A stretch of DNA of 64,000 nucleotides from Verrucomicrobiales bacterium (GCA_024233215.1 JACKPW010000002.1:248001-312000), one strand, 5' to 3'; counted from the stretch's first letter, positions 1-8,679 are shown. Numbers and translations: made by a program. The notes: a model not told the origin generated them from the sequence alone.

Positions 1-849
1 TTCCTGTTCGAGCGCAACGGCGGTGGCGCGGCGCACCTCCGCCTGGGCCTGGGCGATCAGCTTGTTCGCCTCGGCCTGCTCGGCCTGCAGTTTCGCCCCG
101 ACGTTCTCACCGACGTCCACGTCGGCGATGTCGATCGAGAGGATTTCGAAAGCGGTGTTCGCATCGAGCGCCTTGTTCAAGACGGTCTTCGAGATGCGGT
201 CGGGATTCTCCAACACCTCCTTGTAACTGACCGAGGAACCGATGGTGGAGACGATGCCCTCGCCGACACGGGCCACGATGGTCTCCTCGGTGGCGCCGCC
301 GACGAACCGGTCCAGGTTGGTGCGGACGGTGACGCGGGCACGGGCCTTGATCACGATGCCGTCCTTGGCCACACCATCGATGGTGCTCTTGCCACTCGAG
401 GGGTTGGGGCAGTCGATCACGCGCGGGTTGACGGAGGTCTTCACCGCGTCCAGCACGGTTTTGCCCGTGCCCTTGGTTGCCAGGTCGATGGCGCAGGCGC
501 GGTCGAAGTTCAGCCGGATGCTGGCCTTTTGCGCGGCAATCAGCGCGCGCACGACCATGGTGACATCGCCGCCCGCGAGGAAGTGCACGTTCAATTGTTC
601 GATGGTCAGGTCGAGGCCGGACTTCCGGGCGTTGATGTAGTTGTCCACCAGGAGACCGACCGGCACCTTGCGGAGGCCCATGGCGACCATGGTCAGCAGG
701 CTGACGAAGGCGCCGGAGGCCCAGGCTCGAATGAAGATGAAGAAATAGTTCGCGAAGAGAATCGCGAAGACCAGCACCGGGATGCCGAAGACGGCCAGCA
801 GGATCCATTCCCACGGCAGGGCGGCGAGGTTCAACAAGTTTGCGTTCAT
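1..849 (-). CDS. floA: Flotillin-like protein FloA (SPFH family), 3' end beyond window
   Basis: The reading frame opens at the ATG at 849 and stays open to the left edge, giving 283 visible residues without a stop; B. subtilis FloA/YqfA is about 330 aa. The N-terminus (residues 11-43) is one hydrophobic segment, as in FloA, which anchors by a membrane hairpin. The central region carries the family stretches LIAAQKASI, DLATKGTGKTVLDAV and VTVRTNLDRFVGGATEE. The visible end is an Ala/Glu-rich coiled coil (KLQAEQAEANKLIAQAQAEV). FloA scaffolds functional membrane microdomains. The neighbour 63 bp upstream is an nfeD gene, the usual partner, so the two are probably cotranscribed. Identification rests on direct translation of the minus strand. 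Confidence 0.93.
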   Translation of the reverse strand, partial: MNANLLNLAALPWEWILLAVFGIPVLVFAILFANYFFIFIRAWASGAFVSLLTMVAMGLRKVPVGLLVDNYINARKSGLDLTIEQLNVHFLAGGDVTMVVRALIAAQKASIRLNFDRACAIDLATKGTGKTVLDAVKTSVNPRVIDCPNPSSGKSTIDGVAKDGIVIKARARVTVRTNLDRFVGGATEETIVARVGEGIVSTIGSSVSYKEVLENPDRISKTVLNKALDANTAFEILSIDIADVDVGENVGAKLQAEQAEANKLIAQAQAEVRRATAVALEQE

Positions 850-912
850 GGTTGAAGACTCCGTTTTGCTTGTTGCGTTTACTGACTCAATGAATGAAAG
901 AGCCGAACTGGT

Positions 913-1368
913 CTAGGTCGCCCGGACCACCACGCGGGCCCCCTCCACCGCCACGATTCGAATCTCCGTGCCGGCCTCGATCATCGCCCCCTCCGTCACC
1001 ACATCGAGCCGTCGGCCTTCCACTTCGGCGCTGCCGGATGGCCGGAGTGTGGTCAACGCGGTGCCCTGCCGGCCCACGAGATCCGGTTGCTCCACGCCAA
1101 GGGTCCCGATGGCTTCCTTGGCCACAAAGATCCGACCCAACCGGCTGTGGGGAAAGAAGCGCAGCCACAGAATCGCGGCGGTGATCATCAATCCCAGGGC
1201 GATGAACAGCGTCACCGTGCCGCCGGTGTTGCCGAATTCCTGATAGGCCACCACCACGGCGGCCACCATGCAACCGAAGCCCACCAAACCGGCCACCATG
1301 CCGGGGAGCACGGTTTCCAGCAGCATCAGCAGGATGCCCACCACCAGCAGTGTCGTCACGGCGGTCAC
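913..1368 (-). CDS. nfeD: NfeD family membrane protein
   Basis: A 151-aa protein with about three hydrophobic segments in residues 1-70 (TLLVVGILLMLLETVLPGM, then LVGFGCMVAAVVVAY and TLFIALGLMITAAILWL), followed by a small soluble beta-barrel (residues ~85-151, LVGRQGTALTTLRPSGSAEV to the end). This is the short NfeD layout: membrane part plus OB-fold, without the N-terminal ClpP-like protease of long NfeD. It lies directly upstream of floA in the same direction, matching the conserved nfeD-floA (YuaF/YqeZ-YqfA) pairing in which NfeD acts with the SPFH protein in membrane organisation. No alternative function is suggested by the sequence. Confidence 0.9.
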   Translation of the reverse strand: MTAVTTLLVVGILLMLLETVLPGMVAGLVGFGCMVAAVVVAYQEFGNTGGTVTLFIALGLMITAAILWLRFFPHSRLGRIFVAKEAIGTLGVEQPDLVGRQGTALTTLRPSGSAEVEGRRLDVVTEGAMIEAGTEIRIVAVEGARVVVRAT

Positions 1369-1432
1369 GATGATCCAGAGTAGTGCGCCATCGCCTCATC
1401 GCAAGCCCATTCGGCCGGGACGCCGAAGCGGC

Positions 1433-1520
1433 GGGAGCGCGGACAGCCTTGCCCGCGGGTGGACCGTCAGTCTGCCACTCCCCTGTCTCCTCACTCGTGG
1501 ACCCGGCGGTCCGCGCTCCC
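1433..1520. repeat. Intergenic palindromic repeat (12-bp perfect inverted repeat)
   Basis: GGGAGCGCGGAC at 1433-1444 is matched exactly in reverse complement at 1509-1520, with a 64-bp spacer. The arm resembles the GGGGAGCG/CGCTCCCC ends of the repeats at 58803 and 60394, so it may belong to a related family. It lies between nfeD and nadA. Confidence 0.6.
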
Positions 1521-1530
1521 GTTTGGGGCC

Positions 1531-2532
1531 CTACGGCCGGGCTGAAATCTCCAGCATTCGCTCGATGGGGGCCCGGGCCCGGTTGATCAGGTCGTCCGGC
1601 ATCTCCACCCGCGGTTGCAGGTCCTCCATGCAGTCGTACAGCTTCTCGAGCGTGTTCAGCTTCATGAAGCGGCATTCGTTGCACTTGCAGTGCTCGGTGG
1701 GAGCCGCGATGAAATCCTTGTCGGGACACTCCTTCTTGAGCCGGTGCAACATGCCGATCTCAGTGGCGATGATGATCGCCTGCGCCGGCGAGGCTTTGCA
1801 GTAGCCGATCATCTTCTCCGTCGAACACACCTCGTCCGCCAGCATCCGGACGGCCTGGGTGCATTCCGGGTGGGCCACCAACGGCGCGCCGGGGTGTTCC
1901 TCGCGAATCCGGGTGATGACGCCGTGGGTCCACTCGACGTGGACGTAGCAATTGCCCTGCCAAAGCGTCATCGGCCGGCCGGTCTGCTCCATGACCCAGG
2001 CGCCCAGGTTCTCGTCGGGAACGAACAACAACTCACGGTCCTTCGGGGCCGCCTCGACGATCTTGACGGCGTTGCCGCTGGTGCAGATGACGTCGCTGAG
2101 CGCCTTCACCGCGGCGCTGCAGTTGATGTAGGCGATGGTGTAGAGGTTCGGGTTGGCGGCCTGCCTTGCGGCCAGTTGATCCGCGGGGCAACTCTCCTCA
2201 AGCGAACACCCGGCGTCCCGGTCCGGCAGGATCACCACCTTGCCCGGGTTGAGGATCTTGGCGGTCTCCGCCATGAAATGGACGCCGCAGAAGACGATGA
2301 CGTCCGCGGAGGTGCGCACCGCCTGTTGTGCCAGGCCGAGGGAGTCACCGACGTAATCGGCCACGTCCTGGATCTCCGGCACCTGGTAGTTGTGGGCCAG
2401 GATGACGGCGTTGAGTTTCCGCTTGAGCACGAGGATCTCCCGCGACAGGGCGTCCAGGTTTCCCTTGGGCGACTGTTCCCGGGTTGGAAACCGGTCCACA
2501 CCGGCCGGCAGACTGACGGTGGCGTTTGCCAT
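1531..2532 (-). CDS. nadA: Quinolinate synthase NadA
   Basis: NadA condenses iminoaspartate with dihydroxyacetone phosphate to quinolinate in de novo NAD synthesis and is an oxygen-sensitive [4Fe-4S] enzyme. The 333-aa product has the family landmarks ILAHNYQVPEIQDVADYVGDS (first 20 residues from I44), CGVHFMAETAKIL, and DAGCSLEESCPAD. Likely cluster ligands are C109, C195 (WQGNC) and one of the HCKCNEC cysteines (C282/C284/C287); their spacing fits known NadA proteins. The length is typical. No nadB or nadC lies next to it. The ATG at 2532 is the only good start. It is followed by infA upstream (58 bp) in the same direction, which could be a shared transcript or a chance arrangement. Confidence 0.97.
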   Translation of the reverse strand: MANATVSLPAGVDRFPTREQSPKGNLDALSREILVLKRKLNAVILAHNYQVPEIQDVADYVGDSLGLAQQAVRTSADVIVFCGVHFMAETAKILNPGKVVILPDRDAGCSLEESCPADQLAARQAANPNLYTIAYINCSAAVKALSDVICTSGNAVKIVEAAPKDRELLFVPDENLGAWVMEQTGRPMTLWQGNCYVHVEWTHGVITRIREEHPGAPLVAHPECTQAVRMLADEVCSTEKMIGYCKASPAQAIIIATEIGMLHRLKKECPDKDFIAAPTEHCKCNECRFMKLNTLEKLYDCMEDLQPRVEMPDDLINRARAPIERMLEISARP

Positions 2533-2564
2533 GACCGGAGCATAGCCTCGAAGGAGTTCCGTGA

Positions 2565-2579
2565 GAAGGCCCGGTCTTC
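2565..2579 (-). terminator. Possible weak intrinsic terminator after infA
   Basis: A short hairpin (GAAGGC/GTCTTC on the plus strand, CCG loop) starts 10 bp past the infA stop. It has no long T-tract, so activity is uncertain. A very similar hairpin follows recA (3600-3617). Confidence 0.3.
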
Positions 2580-2589
2580 AACGGCTGAG

Positions 2590-2808
2590 CTACCTCAGTC
2601 GCCAGGTGATCCTCGCCTTGTTGAGGTCGTAGGGGGACATCTGCATCTTCACGCGATCGCCCACCGCCAGGCGGATCCATCGCCGACGGCGCATTTTGCC
2701 ACAAATGGTGGCCAGGACCTCGTGCTTGTTGCTCAGTTCCACCCGGAACATGGTACCCGGGAGCACGGTCGTGACGCGCCCTTCCACTTCGATGTGTGAT
2801 TCTTTCAT
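2590..2808 (-). CDS. infA: Translation initiation factor IF-1
   Basis: IF-1 is an S1/OB-fold protein that binds the 30S A site with IF-2 and IF-3. The 72-aa product starting at the ATG at 2808 (MKESHIEVEGRVTTVLPG) has the canonical landmarks FRVELSNKHEVLATICGKMR, RLAVGDRVKMQMSPYDL and a basic C-terminal ITWRLR. It matches E. coli IF-1 in length. A longer frame opens 81 bp upstream, but the extra residues are low-complexity and unlike IF-1, so the internal ATG is preferred. The variant RRRRWIRLAVGD in place of the usual KMRKNYIRILTGD-type stretch is a lineage difference and not damage. Confidence 0.95.
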   Translation of the reverse strand: MKESHIEVEGRVTTVLPGTMFRVELSNKHEVLATICGKMRRRRWIRLAVGDRVKMQMSPYDLNKARITWRLR

Positions 2809-3072
2809 AGCGTGGTTGTCCAGGAGTCCGCCCTGACGGGATCCGGTCTCATGTGACGTCTCGCTGCCCGACGACCTGGCACCTCCCACGGACTGTTCCC
2901 GAACGTCGGGTCTCGAATCACCACTGAACCAGGTTCACCTGAAGATTCTCCATGCCTTGAAAGAAACTAGCCATCCAACAGGAGCCCCCACCGTGCCTGA
3001 TCTCGCCCTGATGGCAACAACTATCGGCGACTGTCTTCCGGACCGGGACCGGCTGAGACCCGGCTAAGAGAG

Positions 3073-3567
3073 CTACAGCGTTTCGGCCGGCGATTCCGGG
3101 CCGGCTCCGTGGGGACTGGCTTCCGGCGGTGTTCCCGGTGCGGAAAAGAACCATCGCACGAGCCGCTTGCTAATCATGTCGTACACGACGAAGGCAAGCA
3201 CGACGGTGCCCAACCCCGCCAGCGGAGCCCATGGCGGTCCGTCGGGTCCCAAATGGTCATGGAGGGTGTCCGCGAGGGAGCCACAGAGGACCAATACCGC
3301 CAAGCCGCCGAAGCGTCGCACCGCTCGTGGGGAGAAGCGGAACCATAGCAGCCCGGCGTTGTGAATCAGGAACACGCCAATCCCGACCATCAAGACATCG
3401 ACCAGGAGGAAGAGGGCAACGAGGAAGCTCTGCATTTCGGAATCCCCGTCGGTCGGGCTCCCGGATTCCCCGAAGAGGCTCCACCCCAGCACGAGGAGCA
3501 TCAGACCGAGCAGTCCTCCCAGGGTGCCCAGCACCTGGATCAGAAGTCTGCCGATTGTCCGGCTCAT
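3073..3567 (-). CDS. Small integral membrane protein, unknown function
   Basis: The frame could start at several places; the ATG at 3567 (MSRTIGRLLIQVLGTLGG) gives 164 aa with a natural membrane-protein N-terminus and avoids overlap with recA, whose stop lies at 3615. Four hydrophobic segments are visible: LIQVLGTLGGLLGLMLLVLG, FLVALFLLVDVLMVGIGVFLI, a segment around FGGLAVLVLCGSLAD, and LAGLGTVVLAFVVYDMI. The C-terminus is a short soluble Pro/Ala-rich tail. I do not recognise a family. It lies 47 bp downstream of recA in the same direction and may be cotranscribed. No catalytic motif is visible. Confidence 0.7.
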   Translation of the reverse strand: MSRTIGRLLIQVLGTLGGLLGLMLLVLGWSLFGESGSPTDGDSEMQSFLVALFLLVDVLMVGIGVFLIHNAGLLWFRFSPRAVRRFGGLAVLVLCGSLADTLHDHLGPDGPPWAPLAGLGTVVLAFVVYDMISKRLVRWFFSAPGTPPEASPHGAGPESPAETL

Positions 3568-3599
3568 GGTGATTGATGTGCGGGAAACGCCGTCCTGGT

Positions 3600-3617
3600 G
3601 AAAAGGCCCGGCCTTCA
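3600..3617 (-). terminator. Possible weak intrinsic terminator at the recA stop
   Basis: On the minus strand the recA TGA opens a hairpin AAGGC-CGG-GCCTT followed by TTC. The stem is short and the T-run minimal; it would overlap the last codon. Confidence 0.3.
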
Positions 3618-4685
3618 GCTCCCCGCTGCTTCGGCGCGTTTCGCGTAGATCGCCTCGGTGATCTGCCGGATCAACTCCGGTTTTTCCTGCAGCGCCTTTT
3701 GGGCGGCGTCGCGGCCCTGCCCGATGAGTTCCCCGTTGAACTGGAACCACGCGCCCTTCTTGTCCACCACGCCGTGGGTGACCCCGGCTTCCAGCACGCT
3801 GCCGGGTGCGTTGATGCCCTGGTTGAACAGGATGTCGAACTCCGCCTCGGCAAATGGCGGGGCCACCTTGTTCTTGACCACCTTGGTCCGGACATGGCTG
3901 CCAACCGTGTTGCCCGCGCTGTCCTTGAGCACCTCACGTCGCCGGATGTCGATGCGCACGCTGGCGTAGAACTTGAGGGCCTTGCCGCCGGGGGTGGTTT
4001 CGGGATTGCCGAACATGACGCCGACCTTCTCCCGGATCTGGTTGGTGAAGAGGCAGGTGGTCCGGGCCTTGGCGAGGACGGAGGTGAGCTTGCGCAGGGC
4101 CTGGCTCATGAGCCGGGCCTGCATGCCCATCGTGGCCATGCCCATCTCGCCCTCCAGTTCGGCCTTGGGCACGAGCGCGGCGACAGAGTCGATCACGATC
4201 ACGTCGAGGGCGTTGCTGCGGGCGAGGGTTTCGCAAATGGTCAGGGCCTCCTCGCCGCTGTCCGGTTGCGACACGAGCAGGTCGTCCAGATTCACGCCCA
4301 GGCGCTTGGCATACGCGGGATCGAGGGCGTGCTCCGCGTCGATGAACGCTGCCAGCCCGCCCTGCTTCTGGGCGTTGGCGATGACGTGGAGCATGAGCGT
4401 GGTTTTGCCGGAGGACTCCGGGCCGTAGATTTCGACCACCCGCCCGCGTGGGATGCCGCCAACGCCGAGGGCGAGGTCGAGCGACAGGGCGCCGGTGGGG
4501 ATGACCTCGATCTTCACCTGGGCCCGGGCGTCGCCGAGCCGCATGATGCTGCCTTCCCCGTAGGCTTTGGTGATGGAGGAGATGGCGTTGTCGAGATCGC
4601 GCTGGCGGGCGGCGGCGACCTTGGCGGTGTCGGTGTCCGGCGTCTTCTCGGTGGCAGCGGTCTTGGGGGAGTTGCGGGGCGGCAT
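3615..4685 (-). CDS. recA: Recombinase RecA
   Basis: RecA forms filaments on single-stranded DNA, drives strand exchange and stimulates LexA self-cleavage. The 356-aa product has the standard core: Walker A GPESSGKT (residues 88-95), DAEHALDPAYA, Walker B VIVIDSVAALVP, the L1 region EGEMGMATMGMQARLMSQAL and the L2 region FTNQIREKVGVMFGNPETTP. About 25 extra N-terminal residues rich in Lys/Thr/Ala precede the core, and the C-terminus lacks the long acidic tail of E. coli RecA, ending EAAGS. It stands alone, without recX. A TATAAT box sits 15 bp before the ATG; no LexA-type operator is recognisable by eye. Confidence 0.98.
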   Translation of the reverse strand: MPPRNSPKTAATEKTPDTDTAKVAAARQRDLDNAISSITKAYGEGSIMRLGDARAQVKIEVIPTGALSLDLALGVGGIPRGRVVEIYGPESSGKTTLMLHVIANAQKQGGLAAFIDAEHALDPAYAKRLGVNLDDLLVSQPDSGEEALTICETLARSNALDVIVIDSVAALVPKAELEGEMGMATMGMQARLMSQALRKLTSVLAKARTTCLFTNQIREKVGVMFGNPETTPGGKALKFYASVRIDIRRREVLKDSAGNTVGSHVRTKVVKNKVAPPFAEAEFDILFNQGINAPGSVLEAGVTHGVVDKKGAWFQFNGELIGQGRDAAQKALQEKPELIRQITEAIYAKRAEAAGS

Positions 4686-4700
4686 GGCGTGCGATTCGTA

Positions 4701-4706
4701 ATTATA
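4701..4706 (-). promoter_or_regulatory. Perfect -10 box (TATAAT) upstream of recA
   Basis: TATAAT on the minus strand lies 15 bp before the recA ATG in otherwise GC-rich sequence. Only a weak -35 is seen (ATTCCA, 16-bp spacer). The implied leader is under 10 nt and has no Shine-Dalgarno site. Confidence 0.55.
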
Positions 4707-4771
4707 GTTGTTTGTCTGGTCTTGGAATAGCGGCGACCGCCTGCCAAGTCAATAGCTCCGCTGGGGAGTGC

Positions 4772-4799
4772 TTGCGGTACGGGGGATTTTCGCTATGTT
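4772..4799 (+). promoter_or_regulatory. Candidate sigma-70-like promoter for the prc-type gene
   Basis: TTGCGG (4772-4777), 16-bp spacer, TATGTT (4794-4799), 30 bp before the downstream ATG. Found by eye; moderate match only. Confidence 0.35.
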
Positions 4800-4829
4800 G
4801 CGCGGGCTGGCGGGAAGCCGGCCTGTTCT

Positions 4830-7238
4830 ATGTTTGCCATGAAGAAGTTCTTGTTGCGGCGCGCCCTGCCCCTGGCATGGCTCCTGGGGGCGGGTTTGGC
4901 CCTGGCGGAGGTGCCGGCGTTCGAAACCCCTTCCAGCGACGCGGCTTCAGCCGCCGAAGCCCCGGCCCCCAGCGAGGCTGGAAAACCCACCGCCCTGGAG
5001 GACTTGATCGAGTACACCGACAAGGTGCACGTCGGCCTGCCGATGCTGCCGGGTCCTTACTATGACGTCATTGTGCGGTTGACGGTCAATGTGCTCGAAA
5101 ACGCCCATTACTCGCGCCAGCCGTTCAAGGACGAGATGCCCGGTCGGTTTCTGAAGCTGTACTTCGACCTGCTGGATCCCCTGCATTTCCATTTCACGGC
5201 GGAGGATCACAGGGATTTCGAGATGTATCGCGCGCAACTGGCGAACCTGACCCGCAAGGAGGGCAGCACCTCGCCGGCGTTCGAGATTTACGCCCGGTTT
5301 CTCACGCGGGTCGATCAACGGGTCAAGCAGGCCGCGGCGGATCTCGCCCGGGGCGACTTCAACTTCGATGGCGATGACCGTTACGGCACTTCCCGGAAGG
5401 ACGCCCCCCCGCCGGAAAACCTGGAGGCCGCCCGGGCGCTCTGGCGCGAACATCTCCGCTACGAGTACCTCACCGAGAAACTCAACGGCAGCTCGCCCGA
5501 GGAAATTGTCGAGACCCTCGCCAAGCGTTACAAGCGCACCCTGCGCCTGCTGGCGGAGTTTGATGCGGACGACGTCCTGCAGCTCTACCTGAGCGCGTTG
5601 ACCAACGCCTACGATCCCCACACCGACTACATGGGCAAGGCCCAGTTGGAGAACTTCGCCATCGGGATGAAGCTTTCGCTGTTCGGCATCGGGGCCCTGC
5701 TCAGCTACCAGGACGGCTACTGCACGATTGATAGCCTGGTGGCCGAGGGGCCGGCCGAACGTTCCGGCAAACTCAAGCCCAAGGACCGCATTGTGGAGGT
5801 GCAGCAGGGCGACGAGGAGGCGGTGGACGTGGTCGACATGAAACTCCAGAAGGTCGTCGAACTGATCCGCGGGCCCAAGGATTCGCCGGTCACGCTCACC
5901 ATCATCCCGGCCGATTCCCGCGACTCCTCGGTGCGCCGCAAGGTGACCCTGATTCGCGATGAGATCAAACTGCGCGACCAGCAGGCGAAGGCGGAGATCA
6001 TCGACCTGCCTGACGCGGACGGGGTGACCAATCGCATTGGGATCATCGACCTGCCCTCCTTCTACGCCACCATTGATCTGGGGGAGGAAAAGGACGGCGA
6101 ATCCGAGCCGCGCAGCACGACCGACGACGTGCAGGCCCTGGTCAGGAAACTGGAGGCCGAGGGCGTGACCGGCATCGTGCTCGACCTGCGGCGCAACGGC
6201 GGCGGTTCGCTCGAGGAGGCCATCCGGCTCACCGGCTTGTTCATCGACCAGGGTCCGGTGGTCCAGGTGCGTGACACCACTGGCGACATCAGCATTGAGT
6301 CCGACCCGTCGCCGGGCGTGCTCTACGACGGGCCGCTGGTGGTGCTCACCAGTCGTTTCAGCGCGTCCGCTTCCGAGATTCTTGCCGCCGCCCTGCAGGA
6401 CTATGGGCGGGCATTGATCGTCGGCGACTGCCGCACCCACGGCAAGGGCACCGTGCAGACCATCTTCGAGCTGGCGCGGTCAGGCCGGTTTCCGCCCTCG
6501 GTCAATCCCGGGGCGGTCAAGATCACCATCCGCAAGTACTACCGGGCCAACGGGGAATCCACCCAGTTGCGGGGCGTGGTGCCGGACCTGGTGCTGCCGT
6601 CGGTGAACAACCTGCTGGAAGTCGGCGAGGCCTCGCTGGATTACCCCCTGCCCTGGGATCACATTCCCACTGCGGAATTCCAGCCGCTCAACCGCATCCG
6701 TCCCCATCTGGACGAACTGGTGCGACGCAGCGAGACCCGCCAGGCCGCCGATCCCGACTTCGCCTATGTGCGCGAGGACATGGCGGAGTACGAGCGCCAT
6801 CAGGCCGACAAGAGCGTCTCCCTGAACGAGGCGGAACGGCGCCAGGACAAGGAGGAGGCGGAAGCCCGCAAGGAAGTCCGCAAGAAGGAGCGCGAGGCCC
6901 GCGAACCCGTCGGCGAAACCCGCTACGAGATCACCCTGGCCCTGGCCTCCGAGCCCGGTCTTCCCGCGCCCGTGGGACAGGAACCCGACGCCTCCAAGGA
7001 CAAGGATCAGGCGGTCGCCGGGGCCCCGGGTCCTCTGGACCCTTCGACTCCGCCGGTGGCCGCCCACCCGGCCGCGGATGGCAGCAAGGCCGATGAGGAT
7101 GAGGCCGACGACGACACGCCCGTGGTGGACGTGGGCCTGAAGGAGGCGAAACGGATCCTGCTGGACCTGGTTCACCTGCTCGGCTCCCCCGGAACCGGGC
7201 ACCGCAGCACGCCGCCGGTGGCCGTGACCGTCAAGTAG
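4830..7238 (+). CDS. Carboxy-terminal processing protease (Prc/Tsp-type, S41)
   Basis: Tail-specific periplasmic proteases trim C-termini of envelope proteins and hydrolases. The 802-aa product has a signal peptide (LLRRALPLAWLLGAGLALA, residues 8-26), a long N-terminal Tsp domain (about 60-265, ending ALTNAYDPHTDYMG), a PDZ domain (about 280-365, containing GIGALL and AERSGKLKPKDRIVEV) and the S41 domain. The catalytic Ser lies in SASASE (511-516) and the Lys is K539 in HGKGTVQ; the spacing is that of Prc. The C-terminal region (670-780) is rich in Lys/Glu and Pro/Ala and looks disordered. Length and order match E. coli Prc more than short CtpA. The start could be 4839 (MKKFLL), which gives a cleaner signal peptide. 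Confidence 0.93.
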   Translation: MFAMKKFLLRRALPLAWLLGAGLALAEVPAFETPSSDAASAAEAPAPSEAGKPTALEDLIEYTDKVHVGLPMLPGPYYDVIVRLTVNVLENAHYSRQPFKDEMPGRFLKLYFDLLDPLHFHFTAEDHRDFEMYRAQLANLTRKEGSTSPAFEIYARFLTRVDQRVKQAAADLARGDFNFDGDDRYGTSRKDAPPPENLEAARALWREHLRYEYLTEKLNGSSPEEIVETLAKRYKRTLRLLAEFDADDVLQLYLSALTNAYDPHTDYMGKAQLENFAIGMKLSLFGIGALLSYQDGYCTIDSLVAEGPAERSGKLKPKDRIVEVQQGDEEAVDVVDMKLQKVVELIRGPKDSPVTLTIIPADSRDSSVRRKVTLIRDEIKLRDQQAKAEIIDLPDADGVTNRIGIIDLPSFYATIDLGEEKDGESEPRSTTDDVQALVRKLEAEGVTGIVLDLRRNGGGSLEEAIRLTGLFIDQGPVVQVRDTTGDISIESDPSPGVLYDGPLVVLTSRFSASASEILAAALQDYGRALIVGDCRTHGKGTVQTIFELARSGRFPPSVNPGAVKITIRKYYRANGESTQLRGVVPDLVLPSVNNLLEVGEASLDYPLPWDHIPTAEFQPLNRIRPHLDELVRRSETRQAADPDFAYVREDMAEYERHQADKSVSLNEAERRQDKEEAEARKEVRKKEREAREPVGETRYEITLALASEPGLPAPVGQEPDASKDKDQAVAGAPGPLDPSTPPVAAHPAADGSKADEDEADDDTPVVDVGLKEAKRILLDLVHLLGSPGTGHRSTPPVAVTVK

Positions 7239-7254
7239 CCCGCGGGGCCAACCC

Positions 7255-7818
7255 ATGTCCGTTGCCCCATGGCCCACGATTCGGTCCGAGGATCTCGGAG
7301 GATTTCGCATCTTCCATCTGCGGCGCGATTTCAAGCGATCGCCCCGGACCGGTCAGGAGCATGATTTCTTCGTGCTCGAATGTCCCGGCTGGGTGAACGT
7401 CATTGCGCTGACTCCGGACCGGCGGATCATTCTGGTCGAGCAACGCCGCCACGGCACGGAGTCCCTGGAGCTTGAGATTCCCGGCGGCGTCATGGACCCG
7501 CGGGATGAAGGCCCCATTGCCACCGCCGTCCGTGAACTGCGGGAGGAGACGGGCTACGAGGGCCGCAACGCGCGCCTGCTCAACAGCATGGCGGCCAACC
7601 CCGCCATCCAGAATAATCTTTGCCATGCCATCCTGATCGAGGATTGCGAACTTCGGCACCCCACGGATCTGGATTCGGGCGAGGATCTGGTGACTCAGGT
7701 CAGGTCGCTCGACGAGATTCCTTCCCTGGTGCACGAAGGCCGCATCCGGCACTCGCTGGTGCTGGCTTCGCTCTACTACTTTGAGCTGGATCAGCGACGT
7801 CGTTCCCCAGCCCCGTGA
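7255..7818 (+). CDS. Nudix hydrolase, ADP-ribose pyrophosphatase-like
   Basis: The 187-aa protein contains a complete Nudix box at about residues 78-102 (GGVMDPRDEG through REETGYEG), with the REETG core that binds Mg2+. Upstream, NVIALTPDRRIILVEQRRHG is typical of the ADP-ribose/sugar-nucleotide pyrophosphatase branch, which cleaves ADP-ribose to AMP and ribose phosphate. The substrate cannot be fixed from sequence. It begins 16 bp after the protease stop on the same strand and could be translated from the same mRNA. The C-terminus (FELDQRRRSPAP) is unremarkable. Confidence 0.88.
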   Translation: MSVAPWPTIRSEDLGGFRIFHLRRDFKRSPRTGQEHDFFVLECPGWVNVIALTPDRRIILVEQRRHGTESLELEIPGGVMDPRDEGPIATAVRELREETGYEGRNARLLNSMAANPAIQNNLCHAILIEDCELRHPTDLDSGEDLVTQVRSLDEIPSLVHEGRIRHSLVLASLYYFELDQRRRSPAP

Positions 7819-7958
7819 TGCGCGCGGCGCCTGCGGCAAACGTGGTCGATCGACCCCAGGCCGCGGCGCCTGACAACGGGGACTGCCATGCCACACCCGG
7901 CTGCTCCGGACCCCCGCGCGTTCCCCGGGAATAGTCGTTTCCACTCCCCCGTTGTCGC

Positions 7959-8537
7959 ATGCTTTCCCTTTCGCTGCTTCTCCTGCTGGTGATGGATCCC
8001 TTTGGGAATCTGGTGACGCTGAACGTCCTGCTGTCGGCGCATCCCCGGCGACAGCGCCATCGGATCATCCTCCGCGAGAGCGCCATTGCCACCGTCATCC
8101 TGTTGCTGGCGGCGTTCATCGGGGGGCGTTTCCTGAGAATGCTCGGCCTGGAGGATCCCGCCCTGAGCATTTCGGGTGGCATCGTGCTCTTTCTCATCGC
8201 GTTGGGGATGCTGTTCCCCTCGCGGCGAGTCATCGAGGACGTCGCTGTGGAATCACCGCTGATCGTGCCGATTGCGATGCCGCTTATCGCCGGCCCGAGC
8301 GCGATTTCCATGGTGGTGCTCTTTTCGGAGCAGCACTCCGTGGGAATGGTCAGCGGGGCCGTGCTGCTTGCCTCCGCGGCCTCGGCTGCACTCCTGACCG
8401 CTTCGCCGGCCTTGTTTCAGTTCCTTGGCCGACGTGGGGCCAGTGCGTTGGAACGGCTCATGGGGATGTTGCTGGTCATGATCTCGGTCCAGATGATTCT
8501 GGACGGAATCGAGGCCGTGCGTCGGTCGGGAGGCTGA
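7959..8537 (+). CDS. MarC family (UPF0056) integral membrane protein
   Basis: The 192-aa product is almost wholly hydrophobic with about six membrane segments. Family landmarks are VMDPFGNLVTLNVLLS near the N-terminus, SISGGIVLFLIALGMLF in the middle and VPIAMPLIAGPSAISMVV in the second half, which repeats the first-half motif as in all MarC proteins. MarC proteins are inner-membrane proteins of unresolved, possibly transport, function; the old multiple-antibiotic-resistance name is not supported by later genetics. The start at 7959 places the protein directly in the first helix. A 140-bp GC-rich gap without recognised features separates it from the Nudix gene. Confidence 0.93.
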   Translation: MLSLSLLLLLVMDPFGNLVTLNVLLSAHPRRQRHRIILRESAIATVILLLAAFIGGRFLRMLGLEDPALSISGGIVLFLIALGMLFPSRRVIEDVAVESPLIVPIAMPLIAGPSAISMVVLFSEQHSVGMVSGAVLLASAASAALLTASPALFQFLGRRGASALERLMGMLLVMISVQMILDGIEAVRRSGG

Positions 8538-8679
8538 TCGGGACGGGTTCCGCACCCCCCACTCCCGACTGTGGGGTTCACCTCGCTCTCCCGAGGCACC
8601 GCCACGGTCCAGGAGCCGGAAACCCTTCGACACTCGGCGATCCGGCCCGTACGATGGGTTCGGACAACTTGCTGACACC

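Noticed and set aside
2530..2605. tRNA-like phrase (GGTAGCTCAGCCGTTGAAGA) on the minus strand
   Set aside because: The D-stem does not close, the anticodon stem does not pair, and it overlaps the infA 3' end; a hairpin and not a tRNA.
2918..3154. 78-aa minus-strand frame upstream of infA
   Set aside because: It overlaps the end of the membrane-protein gene, has no motif and its composition resembles shadow frames.
7959..8537. Calling the MarC-family gene an antibiotic-resistance gene
   Set aside because: The name is historical; the sequence supports only a multi-pass membrane protein of unknown transport role.
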